DNA of 64,000 bases from Streptococcus australis. Its GTDB lineage: Bacteria > Bacillota > Bacilli > Lactobacillales > Streptococcaceae. Where the stretch lies: positions 51,651-115,650 of the forward strand of contig NZ_JADNGY010000007.1 in assembly GCF_015553625.1 (NCBI RefSeq). The letters run 5' to 3'. Below, piece by piece: positions 54,457 to 63,943 of the stretch (its first letter is position 1; the number at the start of each line of letters is the position of its first letter). Below the pieces are notes generated by a model. The model saw only the letters and a program-made list of their open reading frames with translations, was not told the DNA's origin and searched no databases. The translations under genes and the position numbers were made by a program.

Positions 54457-54690
54457 TTTAAGATATCAAGGGCGTTAAAACTCCAAGTGAAAATAGGAAA
54501 CTTGACGGAGAAACTCTAGTTTCTAGGAAAGTTTATCTTTTTCACACAGAGTTTAGCCCGGGTTCGGTTGGGCTTGCCAATTTGAACACGAGCTACAGCT
54601 TTGGCAAAAAAGACCAATTTATTTCGGAGCAGAGCTCCTACACTAAATTGCCTATTTTTGCTCGTGCTGTTACGCTCTTTGTATCATGTA
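54457..54690 (+). repeat. Structured repeat, copy B, between rpsN and rpsH
   Basis: GGCGTTAAAAC is followed by GTGAAAATAGGAAACTT (54487-54503), which pairs imperfectly with AAGTTTATCTTTTTCAC (54529-54545), then AGTTTAGCCCGGG. A second nested stem, GAACACGAGC to GCTCGTGC, with GGAGCAGAGCTCC inside, fills the rest. The first half recurs after rpsH. Confidence 0.7.
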
Positions 54691-54740
54691 TTAACTAGCA
54701 AGTGAAACATTCAAACTACTAGTAAGAGGAGAAATATAAA

Positions 54741-55139
54741 ATGGTTATGACTGACCCAATCGCAGACTTCCTAACTCGTATTCGTAACGCTAACCAAGCA
54801 AAACACGAAGTACTTGAAGTACCTGCATCAAACATCAAAAAAGGGATTGCTGAAATCCTTAAACGCGAAGGTTTTGTAAAAAACGTTGAAGTAATCGAAG
54901 ATGACAAACAAGGTATCATCCGCGTGTTCTTGAAATACGGAGCAAACGGTGAAAAAGTTATCACAAACTTGAAACGTGTTTCTAAACCAGGTTTGCGTGT
55001 TTACAAAAAACGTGAAGATCTTCCAAAAGTTCTTAACGGACTTGGAATTGCTATCCTGTCAACTTCTGAAGGTTTGCTTACTGATAAAGAAGCACGCCAA
55101 AAGAACGTTGGTGGGGAAGTTATCGCTTACGTTTGGTAA
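54741..55139 (+). CDS. rpsH: 30S ribosomal protein S8
   Basis: This 132-aa protein begins [18 protein letters not shown] and ends [12 protein letters not shown]8 is the translational repressor of the spc operon in E. coli. Here the gene is isolated by 284- and 226-bp structured gaps on its two sides. GAGGAG lies upstream. Confidence 0.98.
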   Translation: MVMTDPIADFLTRIRNANQAKHEVLEVPASNIKKGIAEILKREGFVKNVEVIEDDKQGIIRVFLKYGANGEKVITNLKRVSKPGLRVYKKREDLPKVLNGLGIAILSTSEGLLTDKEARQKNVGGEVIAYVW

Positions 55140-55310
55140 TTTATGATGTGAGAGCGTTAAAAGAATGCAGTGAAAATAGGAAGTTTGTAGAAGGAGCGAT
55201 GCTCCAAGACAAACTTATCTTTTTCACCAAATTCTTAGCTCGAACTCAAATCAAGATACACAGTTCTTAGAGCGTGTTCAGTTCAGCTCTTGAACTAAAT
55301 AAGTATCTTA
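55140..55310 (+). repeat. Structured repeat, copy C, between rpsH and rplF
   Basis: GAGCGTTAAAAG is followed by GTGAAAATAGGAAGTTTGT (55170-55188), pairing with ACAAACTTATCTTTTTCAC (55209-55227), with GGAGC / GCTCC inside, then ATTCTTAGCTCG. Compared with copy B the stem bases change on both sides and pairing is kept. Confidence 0.7.
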
Positions 55311-55365
55311 AACCCCGTGAAAACTGGCCTTCAAAGGCCTGACAATTTAACAGGAGAATAAAAAC

Positions 55366-55902
55366 ATGTCACGTATTGGTAATAAAGTTATCGTGTTGCC
55401 TGCTGGTGTTGAACTCACTAACAATGACAACGTTGTAACTGTAAAAGGACCTAAAGGAGAACTTACTCGTGAGTTCTCAAAAGATATTGAAATCCGTGTG
55501 GAAGGTACTGAAGTAACTCTTCACCGTCCAAACGATTCAAAAGAAATGAAAACTATCCACGGAACTACTCGTGCCCTTTTGAACAACATGGTTGTTGGTG
55601 TATCAGAAGGATTCAAGAAAGAACTTGAAATGCGCGGGGTTGGTTACCGTGCACAACTTCAAGGAAACAAACTTGTCTTGGCTGTAGGTAAATCTCATCC
55701 AGACGAAGTTGAAGCTCCAGAAGGAATTACTTTTGAACTTCCAAACCCAACGACTATCGTTATCAGCGGAATTTCAAAAGAAGTAGTTGGTCAAACAGCT
55801 GCTTACGTACGTAGCCTTCGTTCACCAGAACCTTACAAAGGTAAAGGGATCCGTTACGTTGGTGAATTCGTTCGCCGTAAAGAAGGTAAAACAGGTAAAT
55901 AA
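55366..55902 (+). CDS. rplF: 50S ribosomal protein L6
   Basis: This 178-aa protein begins [17 protein letters not shown] and ends [23 protein letters not shown]. It stabilises the region near the factor-binding site. CAGGAG precedes it, and an 83-bp gap with a stem follows. Confidence 0.98.
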   Translation: MSRIGNKVIVLPAGVELTNNDNVVTVKGPKGELTREFSKDIEIRVEGTEVTLHRPNDSKEMKTIHGTTRALLNNMVVGVSEGFKKELEMRGVGYRAQLQGNKLVLAVGKSHPDEVEAPEGITFELPNPTTIVISGISKEVVGQTAAYVRSLRSPEPYKGKGIRYVGEFVRRKEGKTGK

Positions 55903-55905
55903 TGT

Positions 55906-55930
55906 AGATTGGTTGTTTTTCAACCAATCT
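55906..55930 (+). terminator. Attenuator-like hairpin after rplF
   Basis: AGATTGGTTG and CAACCAATCT form a perfect 10-bp stem with a TTTTT loop and only a weak downstream T run. It may cause partial termination or protect the upstream mRNA. Confidence 0.55.
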
Positions 55931-55985
55931 TCATCTTACCAACTCAGTGCTTAGCACATGATTTTAAAATTAAGAGGTGAAAATT

Positions 55986-56342
55986 GTGATTTCGAAACCA
56001 GATAAAAATAAAATCCGTCAAAAACGCCACCGTCGCGTTCGCGGAAAACTCTCTGGAACTGCTGATCGCCCACGTTTGAACGTATTCCGTTCTAATACAG
56101 GCATCTACGCTCAAGTAATTGATGACGTAGCGGGTGTAACGCTCGCAAGCGCTTCAACTCTTGACAAAGAAGTTTCAAAAGGAACTAAAACTGAACAAGC
56201 CGTTGTTGTCGGCAAACTTGTTGCTGAACGTGCAGTTGCTAAAGGTATTTCTGAAGTGGTGTTCGACCGCGGTGGATATCTATATCACGGACGTGTTAAA
56301 GCTTTGGCTGATGCAGCTCGTGAAAACGGATTGAAATTCTAA
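55986..56342 (+). CDS. rplR: 50S ribosomal protein L18
   Basis: This 118-aa protein binds 5S rRNA and contains [20 protein letters not shown] and [21 protein letters not shown] place the start at GTG 55986 (ISKPDKNK), with GAGGTG 6 bp upstream; another in-frame GTG three codons earlier lies inside that ribosome site. Confidence 0.97.
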   Translation: MISKPDKNKIRQKRHRRVRGKLSGTADRPRLNVFRSNTGIYAQVIDDVAGVTLASASTLDKEVSKGTKTEQAVVVGKLVAERAVAKGISEVVFDRGGYLYHGRVKALADAARENGLKF

Positions 56343-56359
56343 TAGGAGGACACTAGAAA

Positions 56360-56854
56360 ATGGCATTTAAAGACAATGCAGTTGAACTTGAAGAACGCGT
56401 AGTTGCCATCAACCGTGTTACAAAAGTTGTTAAAGGTGGACGTCGTCTTCGCTTTGCAGCTCTTGTAGTTGTTGGTGACCGTAACGGACGTGTTGGTTTT
56501 GGTACAGGTAAAGCTCAAGAAGTACCAGAAGCAATCCGTAAAGCAGTAGAAGATGCTAAGAAAAACTTGATTGAAGTTCCTATGGTTGGAACAACAATTC
56601 CTCACGAAGTAACATCAGTGTTTGGTGGAGCTCGTGTATTGTTGAAACCAGCTATCGAAGGGGCTGGGGTTGCTGCAGGTGGTGCAGTTCGTGCCGTTGT
56701 TGAATTGGCAGGTATTGCAGATGTAACATCTAAATCACTTGGATCAAACACTCCAATCAACATTGTTCGTGCAACAGTGGAAGGTTTAGCTCAATTGAAA
56801 CGCGCTGAAGAAGTTGCTGCCCTTCGTGGTATTTCAGTTTCTGACTTGGCTTAA
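56360..56854 (+). CDS. rpsE: 30S ribosomal protein S5
   Basis: This 164-aa protein contains [19 protein letters not shown] and [17 protein letters not shown]. It shapes decoding accuracy with S4. AGGAGG lies upstream, 17 bp after rplR. Confidence 0.98.
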   Translation: MAFKDNAVELEERVVAINRVTKVVKGGRRLRFAALVVVGDRNGRVGFGTGKAQEVPEAIRKAVEDAKKNLIEVPMVGTTIPHEVTSVFGGARVLLKPAIEGAGVAAGGAVRAVVELAGIADVTSKSLGSNTPINIVRATVEGLAQLKRAEEVAALRGISVSDLA

Positions 56855-56868
56855 GAAAGGAGATTCAA

Positions 56869-57051
56869 ATGGCTCAAATTAAAATTACTTTGACTAAGTC
56901 TCCAATCGGACGCATCCCGTCACAACGTAAAACTGTTGTAGCACTTGGACTTGGCAAATTGAACAGCTCTGTTATTAAAGAAGATAACCCAGCAGTACGT
57001 GGTATGATTACTGCAGTATCTCACTTGGTAACAGTTGAAGAAGTAAAATAA
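56869..57051 (+). CDS. rpmD: 50S ribosomal protein L30
   Basis: This 60-aa protein begins [20 protein letters not shown] and is of standard length. AAAGGAG precedes it. A 145-bp gap with a stem follows. Confidence 0.98.
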   Translation: MAQIKITLTKSPIGRIPSQRKTVVALGLGKLNSSVIKEDNPAVRGMITAVSHLVTVEEVK

Positions 57052-57078
57052 TCTATTTTGAAATAGAACAAGGTTTTC

Positions 57079-57105
57079 AGGGGTATGAGAAATTTCTCAT
57101 CCCCT
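57079..57105 (+). other. Hairpin between rpmD and rplO
   Basis: AGGGG..ATGAGAAA and TTTCTCAT..CCCCT form a 13-bp stem with one bulged T. It is followed by AAAAC rather than a T run, so it is more likely a stability element than a terminator. Confidence 0.55.
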
Positions 57106-57196
57106 AAAACTAAATATAAGTATAGGCGAGTTTGTAGTCGGGACACCTTTTCCTGATTACATGCGTTAGCAATTTACAAAAGAGGAGAAAATAATA

Positions 57197-57637
57197 ATGA
57201 AACTTCATGAATTACAACCTGCTGCAGGTTCACGTAAAGTCCGCAACCGTGTTGGTCGTGGTACTTCATCTGGTAATGGTAAAACTTCTGGCCGTGGTCA
57301 AAAAGGTCAAAAAGCTCGTAGCGGTGGCGGTGTACGTCTTGGTTTTGAAGGTGGACAAACTCCATTGTTCCGTCGTCTTCCAAAACGTGGATTTACAAAC
57401 ATCAACGCTAAAGAATATGCGATTGTAAACCTTGATCAGTTGAACGTCTTCGAAGATGGTGCTGAAGTAACACCAGTTGTACTTGTTGAAGCAGGTATTG
57501 TAAAAGCTGAAAAATCAGGAATTAAAATTCTTGGTAACGGAGAATTGACTAAGAAATTGTCTGTTAAGGCAGCTAAATTCTCTAAATCAGCTGAAGAAGC
57601 TATCACTGCTAAAGGTGGTTCAGTAGAAGTCATCTAA
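57197..57637 (+). CDS. rplO: 50S ribosomal protein L15
   Basis: This 146-aa protein begins [21 protein letters not shown] and has the Gly-rich [18 protein letters not shown] segment. It directly precedes secY (12-bp gap). Confidence 0.98.
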   Translation: MKLHELQPAAGSRKVRNRVGRGTSSGNGKTSGRGQKGQKARSGGGVRLGFEGGQTPLFRRLPKRGFTNINAKEYAIVNLDQLNVFEDGAEVTPVVLVEAGIVKAEKSGIKILGNGELTKKLSVKAAKFSKSAEEAITAKGGSVEVI

Positions 57638-57649
57638 GAGGGGTGACCT

Positions 57650-58957
57650 ATGTTCTTTAAATTATTAAAAGATGCATTTAAGGTTAAACAAGTACGATCA
57701 AAAATTTTATTTACTATTTTTATCATACTTGTCTTCCGAATTGGGACCACGATTACGGTTCCTGGTGTGAATGCGAAGATCCTTAACAACTTACAAGATG
57801 TTTCCTTCTTGAATATGATGAGCTTGGTGTCAGGGAATGCTATGAGAAACTTCTCTGTCTTCGCCCTCGGGGTGAGTCCTTACATCACGGCTTCCATCGT
57901 AGTTCAGCTCCTTCAAATGGATTTGCTTCCAAAGTTTGTTGAGTGGGGGAAACAAGGAGAAGTTGGGCGGAGAAAGTTAAATCAGGCAACGCGCTATATT
58001 GCTTTGGTTCTAGCTTTCGTTCAATCCATTGGAATTACAGCTACTTTCCATACTTTGTCACAAGCTAAATTAGTATCGACACCGAACGTTGAAACCTACA
58101 TCTTAATTGGTGCAATTTTAACGACAGGTTCGATGATTGTGACCTGGTTGGGAGAACAGATTTCAGACAAAGGATACGGAAACGGTGTTTCTATGATCAT
58201 CTTTGCGGGGATTGTTTCTTCCATCCCAGAAATGATCAAAGGTGTTTATGAAGATTCATTTGTCAACGTCCGTTCTGGACAATTGAACAATTCACTAATT
58301 TTCGTAGGTGTATTAATCTTAGCGGTATTAGTGATTATCTACTTCACAACCTTTGTGGAACAAGCACAGTATAAAATTCCAATTCAATACACAAAGATTG
58401 CACAAGGAGCACCATCTAGCTCATATCTTCCACTGAAGGTAAATCCAGCTGGAGTGATTCCTGTCATCTTTGCTAGTTCGATCACAGCTGCACCGGCAGC
58501 AATTTTCCAAGTCATTAGTGCCATGGGTTACAATGCTGGATGGGTTCGAACAGCACAATCTATGTTAGCAACCAATACACCAACAGGTGTAGCAATGTAT
58601 GCTTTGCTAATCATTTTGTTTACTTTCTTCTACACCTTTGTACAGATTAACCCAGAAAAAACTGCGGAAAATCTACAAAAGAGTGGTGCCTACATTCCAG
58701 GTGTGCGTCCTGGTAAGGGAACAGAAGACTACATGTCGCGTCTTCTTAGACGTTTGGCTACAGTTGGTTCTCTCTTCCTTGGATTCATCACTATTATTCC
58801 AATCCTTGCTCGGGATGTCTTTGGTTTAACAGATACAGTTGCTCTCGGAGGAACTAGTCTCTTGATCATCATCTCAACTGGTATTGAAGGAATGAAACAA
58901 TTAGAAGGTTACTTATTGAAACGCAAATACATTGGTTTCATGGATACAACAGAATAG
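57650..58957 (+). CDS. secY: Preprotein translocase channel subunit SecY
   Basis: This 435-aa protein has ten membrane helices. Conserved parts include GVSPYITASIVVQLLQMDLLP, KWxEQGEVGRRK-like loop (EWGKQGEVGRRKLNQATRY) and the cytoplasmic loop GVRPGKGTEDYM. It forms the Sec protein-conducting channel. AGGGGTGA lies upstream. It is the usual SecY, not the accessory SecY2. Confidence 0.97.
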   Translation: MFFKLLKDAFKVKQVRSKILFTIFIILVFRIGTTITVPGVNAKILNNLQDVSFLNMMSLVSGNAMRNFSVFALGVSPYITASIVVQLLQMDLLPKFVEWGKQGEVGRRKLNQATRYIALVLAFVQSIGITATFHTLSQAKLVSTPNVETYILIGAILTTGSMIVTWLGEQISDKGYGNGVSMIIFAGIVSSIPEMIKGVYEDSFVNVRSGQLNNSLIFVGVLILAVLVIIYFTTFVEQAQYKIPIQYTKIAQGAPSSSYLPLKVNPAGVIPVIFASSITAAPAAIFQVISAMGYNAGWVRTAQSMLATNTPTGVAMYALLIILFTFFYTFVQINPEKTAENLQKSGAYIPGVRPGKGTEDYMSRLLRRLATVGSLFLGFITIIPILARDVFGLTDTVALGGTSLLIIISTGIEGMKQLEGYLLKRKYIGFMDTTE

Positions 58958-58983
58958 AATTAGGTTGACATTGTCAACCTTCT

Positions 58984-59038
58984 ATTTTGTTTTTGAATAA
59001 GTTTGTTAGATCGTAACAGACTTATTTAAAAACAAAAT
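58984..59038 (+). other. 25-bp RNA hairpin immediately before adk
   Basis: The left arm 58984-59008 pairs with the right arm 59014-59038 over 25 consecutive positions around a GATCG loop. The only two non-Watson-Crick positions are G-U wobbles. The right arm ends 1-2 bp before AAGGAG, the adk ribosome site. A shorter stem, GGTTGAC / GTCAACC, lies just upstream (58961-58978). Confidence 0.8.
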
Positions 59039-59053
59039 AAGGAGCAAATGATT

Positions 59054-59692
59054 ATGAATCTATTAATCATGGGATTGCCTGGAGCAGGTAAGGGGACACA
59101 AGCGGCTAAGATTGTCGAACAATTTCAAGTTGCACATATCTCAACTGGGGATATGTTCCGTGCTGCAATGGCCAATCAAACCGAAATGGGTGTGTTGGCA
59201 AAATCATTCATCGATAAAGGTGAATTGGTGCCGGATGATGTGACAAACGGGATTGTAAAAGAACGTTTGGCTCAAGACGATATTAAGGAAAAAGGATTCC
59301 TCTTAGATGGTTTCCCTCGTACAATTGAACAAGCACATGCTTTGGATCAAATCTTGGTCGACCTTGGTCTTGAACTTGAGGGAGTGATCAACATCGAAGT
59401 AGATCCATCTTGCCTTCTTGAACGCTTGAGTGGACGTATTATTCACCGTGAAACAGGTGAAACCTACCATAAGGTATTCAATCCACCAGCTGATTACAAG
59501 GAAGAAGACTATTACCAACGTGAGGACGATAAACCAGAAACGGTTAAACGTCGCTTGGATGTGAATATTGCTCAAGGTGAGCCAATTCTTGCTCATTATC
59601 GTGCAAAAGGGTTAGTCCATGATATCGAAGGAAATCAAGACATTAACGACGTCTTTAAAGATATCCAAAAAGTCTTGGAGAATTTGAAATAA
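59054..59692 (+). CDS. adk: Adenylate kinase
   Basis: This 212-aa enzyme interconverts ATP, AMP and ADP. P-loop [10 protein letters not shown] is at residues 7-16, the AMP-binding STGDMFRAA follows, and DGFPRTIEQ is present. The lid (about 126-163) lacks the four zinc ligands found in many Gram-positive enzymes. I choose ATG 59054 because the ribosome site is then 9 bp away; an ATG two codons earlier is only 3 bp from it. Confidence 0.96.
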   Translation: MNLLIMGLPGAGKGTQAAKIVEQFQVAHISTGDMFRAAMANQTEMGVLAKSFIDKGELVPDDVTNGIVKERLAQDDIKEKGFLLDGFPRTIEQAHALDQILVDLGLELEGVINIEVDPSCLLERLSGRIIHRETGETYHKVFNPPADYKEEDYYQREDDKPETVKRRLDVNIAQGEPILAHYRAKGLVHDIEGNQDINDVFKDIQKVLENLK

Positions 59693-59707
59693 AAACGTTT
59701 TAGTCAC

Positions 59708-59777
59708 TTGCAATAATTGACAACAAGTGATACAATGAATTAGTCTGACTTATAATTGTTACCTCTGTGCTCAGAGG
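59708..59777 (+). promoter_or_regulatory. Internal promoter and leader hairpin before infA
   Basis: TTGCAA (59708-59713) and TACAAT (59731-59736) are exactly 17 bp apart. A second TATAAT at 59751 is also possible. The leader has CCTCTG / CAGAGG with a TGCT loop (59762-59777) 15 bp before the GGAGG site. infA and the alpha-operon genes may thus be transcribed separately from spc. Confidence 0.7.
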
Positions 59778-59808
59778 AATGAATCGAAATTTATGGAGGT
59801 ACTTTTGC

Positions 59809-60027
59809 GTGGCAAAAGACGATGTGATTGAAGTAGAAGGCAAAGTAGTCGATACGATGCCGAATGCTATGTTTACGGTTGAACTTGAAAATGGACATCA
59901 GATTTTAGCAACAGTTTCTGGTAAAATTCGTAAAAACTATATTCGTATTTTAGCGGGAGATCGTGTTACAGTGGAGATGAGTCCGTACGATTTGACACGT
60001 GGACGTATCACATACCGCTTTAAATAA
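59809..60027 (+). CDS. infA: Translation initiation factor IF-1
   Basis: This 72-aa S1-like OB-fold protein begins [20 protein letters not shown] and ends RGRITYRFK. It binds the A site during initiation. I start it at GTG 59809 after ATGGAGGTA; there is no suitable ATG. Confidence 0.97.
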
Positions 60028-60050
60028 TCGAAAAACTTGGAGGGATAAAA

Positions 60051-60167
60051 ATGAAAGTAAGACCATCGGTCAAACCAATTTGCGAATACTGTAAAGTAAT
60101 TCGTCGTAATGGTCGTGTTATGGTAATTTGCCCAGCAAATCCAAAACACAAACAACGTCAAGGATAA
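60051..60167 (+). CDS. rpmJ: 50S ribosomal protein L36
   Basis: This 38-aa protein reads [17 protein letters not shown] at the start and has the zinc ligands C11, C14, C27 and H33, so it is the zinc-binding form. GGAGGG lies upstream. Confidence 0.97.
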
Positions 60168-60184
60168 GATAGAAAGGAGAAAAC

Positions 60185-60550
60185 ATGGCTCGTATTGCTG
60201 GAGTTGACATTCCAAATGACAAACGTGTAGTAATTTCATTGACTTATGTATACGGTATCGGACTTCCAACATCTAAGAAAATTCTTGCTGCTGCAGGCGT
60301 TTCTGAAGATATTCGTGTTCGCGACCTTACACCAGATCAAGAAGATGCTATCCGTCGTGAAGTTGACGCAATTAAAGTAGAAGGTGACCTTCGTCGTGAA
60401 GTGAACTTGAACATTAAACGTTTGATGGAAATCGGTTCATACCGTGGTATCCGTCACCGTCGTGGACTTCCTGTTCGTGGACAAAACACTAAAAACAATG
60501 CTCGCACTCGTAAAGGTAAAGCTGTTGCGATTGCTGGTAAGAAAAAATAA
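60185..60550 (+). CDS. rpsM: 30S ribosomal protein S13
   Basis: This 121-aa protein begins [20 protein letters not shown] and ends with the basic tail [17 protein letters not shown], which touches P-site tRNA. AAAGGAG precedes the ATG. Confidence 0.98.
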   Translation: MARIAGVDIPNDKRVVISLTYVYGIGLPTSKKILAAAGVSEDIRVRDLTPDQEDAIRREVDAIKVEGDLRREVNLNIKRLMEIGSYRGIRHRRGLPVRGQNTKNNARTRKGKAVAIAGKKK

Positions 60551-60576
60551 GAAAATAAAATAAGGAGGTAAAAATC

Positions 60577-60960
60577 TTGGCTAAACCAACACGTAAACGT
60601 CGTGTGAAAAAGAATATCGAATCAGGTATTGCTCATATTCACGCAACATTTAATAACACAATTGTTATGATTACTGATGTGCATGGTAACGCAATTGCAT
60701 GGTCATCTGCAGGTGCTCTTGGTTTCAAAGGTTCTCGTAAATCTACACCATTTGCTGCACAAATGGCATCAGAAGCTGCTGCAAAATCAGCTCAAGAACA
60801 TGGTCTTAAATCAGTAGAAGTTACTGTTAAAGGTCCTGGTTCTGGTCGTGAGTCTGCTATTCGTGCTCTTGCTGCTGCTGGTCTTGAAGTTACTGCAATC
60901 CGCGATGTGACTCCTGTGCCACACAATGGTGCTCGTCCTCCAAAACGTCGCCGTGTATAA
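60577..60960 (+). CDS. rpsK: 30S ribosomal protein S11
   Basis: This 127-aa protein contains [19 protein letters not shown] and ends [10 protein letters not shown]. It starts with TTG ([11 protein letters not shown]), supported by TAAGGAGGT 8 bp upstream. A TTG start on a highly expressed ribosomal gene may lower its translation relative to neighbours. Confidence 0.97.
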
Positions 60961-61005
60961 TCATCAACAATTACACAGCTTTTCGTTTCAGAGGGAGTAT
61001 AGCAA

Positions 61006-61944
61006 ATGATTGAGTTTGAAAAACCAAATATAACAAAAATTGATGAAAATAAAGATTACGGTGTATTTGTAGTAGAACCACTTGAACGTGGTTATGGTAC
61101 AACACTAGGGAACTCTCTTCGTCGCGTATTATTAGCTTCACTTCCAGGTGCTGCTGTTACTTCAATTAACATTGAAGGTGTATTGCACGAATTTGATACA
61201 GTTCCAGGTGTCCGTGAAGACGTTATGCAAATCATTCTTAACGTTAAAGGGATCGCTGTAAAATCTTACGTCCAAGACGAAAAGATTATTGAACTTGATG
61301 TAGAAGGTCCTGCAGAAGTGACTGCTGGAGATATTCTTACAGATAGTGATATTGAAATTGTAAACCCTGATCATTATCTTTTCACAATCGGTGAAGGATC
61401 AAGCTTCAAAGCGACTTTGACTGTAAACAGCGGTCGTGGTTATGTTCCAGCTGATCAAAATAAAAAAGATGATGCACCAGTAGGAACACTTGCTGTAGAT
61501 TCAATCTATACGCCAGTGACAAAAGTTAATTACCAAGTTGAACCAGCTCGCGTTGGTAGCAACGATGGTTTTGACAAACTAACCCTTGAAATCTTAACAA
61601 ATGGAACAATTATTCCAGAAGATGCTTTAGGTTTATCTGCTCGTATTTTGACAGAACACCTTAACCTCTTTACGAACTTAACAGAAATCGCGATTGCGAC
61701 AGATGTTATGAAGGAAGTAGATACAGCATCAGATGATCGAGTACTAGAACGTACCATCGAAGAATTGGATCTTTCTGTTCGTTCATATAACTGTTTGAAA
61801 CGTGCCGGTATCAATACTGTGTATGATTTGACAGAAAAATCTGAACCAGAAATGATGAAGGTTCGTAACCTTGGACGTAAGAGTCTCGAAGAAGTTAAAG
61901 TTAAGCTTGCCGATTTAGGCCTTGGGCTAAAAAACGATAAATAG
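61006..61944 (+). CDS. rpoA: RNA polymerase alpha subunit
   Basis: This 312-aa protein has the N-terminal dimerisation domain (about 1-230, with [21 protein letters not shown]) and the C-terminal DNA- and activator-binding domain (about 245-312, [19 protein letters not shown]). CAGAGGGAG precedes the ATG. Confidence 0.98.
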   Translation: MIEFEKPNITKIDENKDYGVFVVEPLERGYGTTLGNSLRRVLLASLPGAAVTSINIEGVLHEFDTVPGVREDVMQIILNVKGIAVKSYVQDEKIIELDVEGPAEVTAGDILTDSDIEIVNPDHYLFTIGEGSSFKATLTVNSGRGYVPADQNKKDDAPVGTLAVDSIYTPVTKVNYQVEPARVGSNDGFDKLTLEILTNGTIIPEDALGLSARILTEHLNLFTNLTEIAIATDVMKEVDTASDDRVLERTIEELDLSVRSYNCLKRAGINTVYDLTEKSEPEMMKVRNLGRKSLEEVKVKLADLGLGLKNDK

Positions 61945-61955
61945 AGGAGGAATAC

Positions 61956-62342
61956 ATGGCTTACCGTAAACTAGGACGCACTAGCTCACAACGTAAAGCA
62001 ATGCTTCGTGATTTGACTACAGATCTTATCATCAATGAAGCAATCGTAACAACTGAAGCACGTGCAAAAGAAATCCGTAAATCAGTTGAAAAAATGATTA
62101 CTTTAGGTAAACGTGGTGACTTGCATGCACGTCGTCAAGCAGCTGCTTACGTACGTAACGAAGTTGCATCACAAAACTTTGATGAAGAAACTGGTAAATA
62201 TTCAGAAACAACTGCACTTCAAAAATTGTTCTCTGAACTTGCACCACGTTATGCTGAGCGCAATGGTGGATATACTCGTATCCTTAAAACTGAACCACGC
62301 CGTGGGGATGCTGCGCCAATGGCAATTATCGAATTAGTATAA
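61956..62342 (+). CDS. rplQ: 50S ribosomal protein L17
   Basis: This 128-aa protein begins [19 protein letters not shown] and ends [11 protein letters not shown]. It is the last gene of the superoperon, with GAGGAGG upstream, followed by a structured RNA element and a terminator. Confidence 0.98.
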   Translation: MAYRKLGRTSSQRKAMLRDLTTDLIINEAIVTTEARAKEIRKSVEKMITLGKRGDLHARRQAAAYVRNEVASQNFDEETGKYSETTALQKLFSELAPRYAERNGGYTRILKTEPRRGDAAPMAIIELV

Positions 62343-62357
62343 AATCATCAATTTTGT

Positions 62358-62444
62358 TGAGTGTTATGATGTTGGAAGAACTGAATGGTTCTTCTTAGTC
62401 TAGCTCTGGTCTGCCGCTAGGATTTATCCTAGCGGTAACACTCA
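62358..62444 (+). ncRNA. L17 downstream element (L17DE) RNA
   Basis: The outer stem TGAGTGTTA / TAACACTCA encloses GAAGAAC / GTTCTTC and CCGCTAGGA / TCCTAGCGG, giving a three-way junction. The position directly after rplQ and the shape match the L17DE family described in Lactobacillales. Its function is not known; it may stabilise the 3' end of the operon mRNA. Confidence 0.8.
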
Positions 62445-62466
62445 TCATATTGAGGTAAATGGTAGA

Positions 62467-62522
62467 CGCTTGTTTACGAAATTGCTTTAATTTAAAACAA
62501 TTTCGTAAGCAGGCGTTTTTTT
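62467..62522 (+). terminator. Terminator of the S10-spc-alpha superoperon
   Basis: CGCTTGTTTACGAAATTG (62467-62484) and CAATTTCGTAAGCAGGCG (62498-62515) form an 18-bp stem with G-U pairs, followed by seven Ts. Confidence 0.9.
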
Positions 62523-62524
62523 GA

Positions 62525-62530
62525 TATAAT
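62525..62530 (+). promoter_or_regulatory. -10 box of the glutamate-cysteine ligase-like gene
   Basis: TATAAT ends 9 bp before the ATG, directly after the T run of the preceding terminator. The predicted transcript start is at about 62537, leaving a leader of about 3 nt. Confidence 0.6.
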
Positions 62531-62539
62531 AGAAGAGTT

Positions 62540-63841
62540 ATGACAGTAAAAGAAAAATCAAAAGCACTCGCCCAGCAATTATTGGCAAAGCGTTACCTTG
62601 CCTCGCTGAAAAATAATCCAGAGCAGTACATTGGGGTTGAACTCGAATTTCCAATCGTAAATACAATGGGGAATAAAACGGATGTACTGGTTACAAAGGC
62701 TCTTTTTAGGTATCTACAAGAAGTTGAAGAGTTTATTGCGATTAAACAAGATGAAGATGGGAATCCAGTCCAGTTACAACATAAAATAAACAAAGATCAA
62801 ATTGTATTTGAGTTATCTTACAATACCATTGAATTTGCTTTTGAAAAGACTAAAACCATCCAAGAAGTCGAAAGACGGTTGCAACACTATTTAGGAATCA
62901 TTCAACCATTCTTAAGAGAGAGGCAGCATCAAATAGAAGGAAAAGGCATCCATCCTTATTGGAGAATAAATGAAAATCAACCTGTAAAAATTGATCGTTA
63001 TAAAATGCTGATTCAATTCTTACAACTGTCTGGACAAGATCCTAACCATCGATTCCATGATTATCCAGACTATGGAACCTTTATTTGTGGCAATCAAGTA
63101 CAATTAGATGTTTCAAGAACGAATTACTTGGAAATAATTAATGCGATGAATAAGGTAGAGCCAGCAAAAGCATATCTGTTTGCTAATTCCATTTTCGATG
63201 GAGAAGACTGGGATACGAAGATCTCAAGAGATATTTTCTGGGAAGATTCCATGCATGGCTATTATCAGGAAAATGTTGGTGTAAATCCTAAAGAGTTTAT
63301 AAATGAAAAGGACTTTCTAGAATATTTAGCGAAGACAGCCTTGTTTTATGTTTATCGTGAGAATGAAATCTTATATTTCGAACCTATTAGAGTAGAGGAT
63401 TATCTCGCAAAAGAAAAAATAGTAGCCTATCGCTTAGATAGATCTAGACAAGAAATAAAACCGCAAGAAGAGGACCTAAAGAATCATAGAAGCTACCATT
63501 TTCAAGATTTAACAACAAGAGGAACCATCGAATATAGAAGTGTTTGTACTCAACCATTAAATAAAACATTTGCACCAATTGCATTTCATGTCGGATTGCA
63601 TCATAATATCAAAGAATTAGACGAGTATTTAGCTCAAAATATAGTTTTTGATTTTAGTAAAGAAAATCCGAAAGAATTAAGAAGGCAATATTCGAAAAAA
63701 CAGTTAACTGAAAGTGAATTGGTGAAAATTAAACAATATTCGTTAGATCTGTTAAAAATATCAAAAAGAGGATTGATGGATCGTGGAAACCAAGAAGAGG
63801 TTTATATCGAAGAAATCATAAAAGAGCTTGGGAAATGCTGA
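62540..63841 (+). CDS. Glutamate-cysteine ligase-family protein (GCS2 type)
   Basis: This 433-aa protein resembles stand-alone GCS2-type gamma-glutamylcysteine synthetases: YIGVELEFPIVN at about 30-41, QIVFELSYNTIEFAF at about 86-100 and RGTIEYRSVCTQP near 332-344. It lacks the fused ATP-grasp domain of the bifunctional streptococcal GshF, so it would at most make gamma-glutamylcysteine or a related gamma-glutamyl compound. The true product is not certain. It is a single gene without a visible ribosome site. Confidence 0.8.
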   Translation: MTVKEKSKALAQQLLAKRYLASLKNNPEQYIGVELEFPIVNTMGNKTDVLVTKALFRYLQEVEEFIAIKQDEDGNPVQLQHKINKDQIVFELSYNTIEFAFEKTKTIQEVERRLQHYLGIIQPFLRERQHQIEGKGIHPYWRINENQPVKIDRYKMLIQFLQLSGQDPNHRFHDYPDYGTFICGNQVQLDVSRTNYLEIINAMNKVEPAKAYLFANSIFDGEDWDTKISRDIFWEDSMHGYYQENVGVNPKEFINEKDFLEYLAKTALFYVYRENEILYFEPIRVEDYLAKEKIVAYRLDRSRQEIKPQEEDLKNHRSYHFQDLTTRGTIEYRSVCTQPLNKTFAPIAFHVGLHHNIKELDEYLAQNIVFDFSKENPKELRRQYSKKQLTESELVKIKQYSLDLLKISKRGLMDRGNQEEVYIEEIIKELGKC

Positions 63842-63862
63842 TTTAACAGCATTTCCTTTTTT
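63831..63862 (+). terminator. Terminator overlapping the ligase-like gene end
   Basis: GGAAATGCTG and CAGCATTTCC form a perfect 10-bp stem with an ATTTAA loop, followed by TTTTTT. The left arm is part of the last codons. Confidence 0.92.
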
Positions 63863-63908
63863 AAAATCAAAAAAACAACAAAAAATTTAAAAAAATAGAA
63901 AAAAGATA

Positions 63909-63937
63909 TTGACAAGTTTTCATGGTCGTGATATACT
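63909..63937 (+). promoter_or_regulatory. rRNA operon promoter
   Basis: A consensus TTGACA and TATACT are 17 bp apart. They are followed by an rRNA leader, so this is the promoter of an rrn operon that continues beyond the window. Confidence 0.9.
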
Positions 63938-63943
63938 AATATA

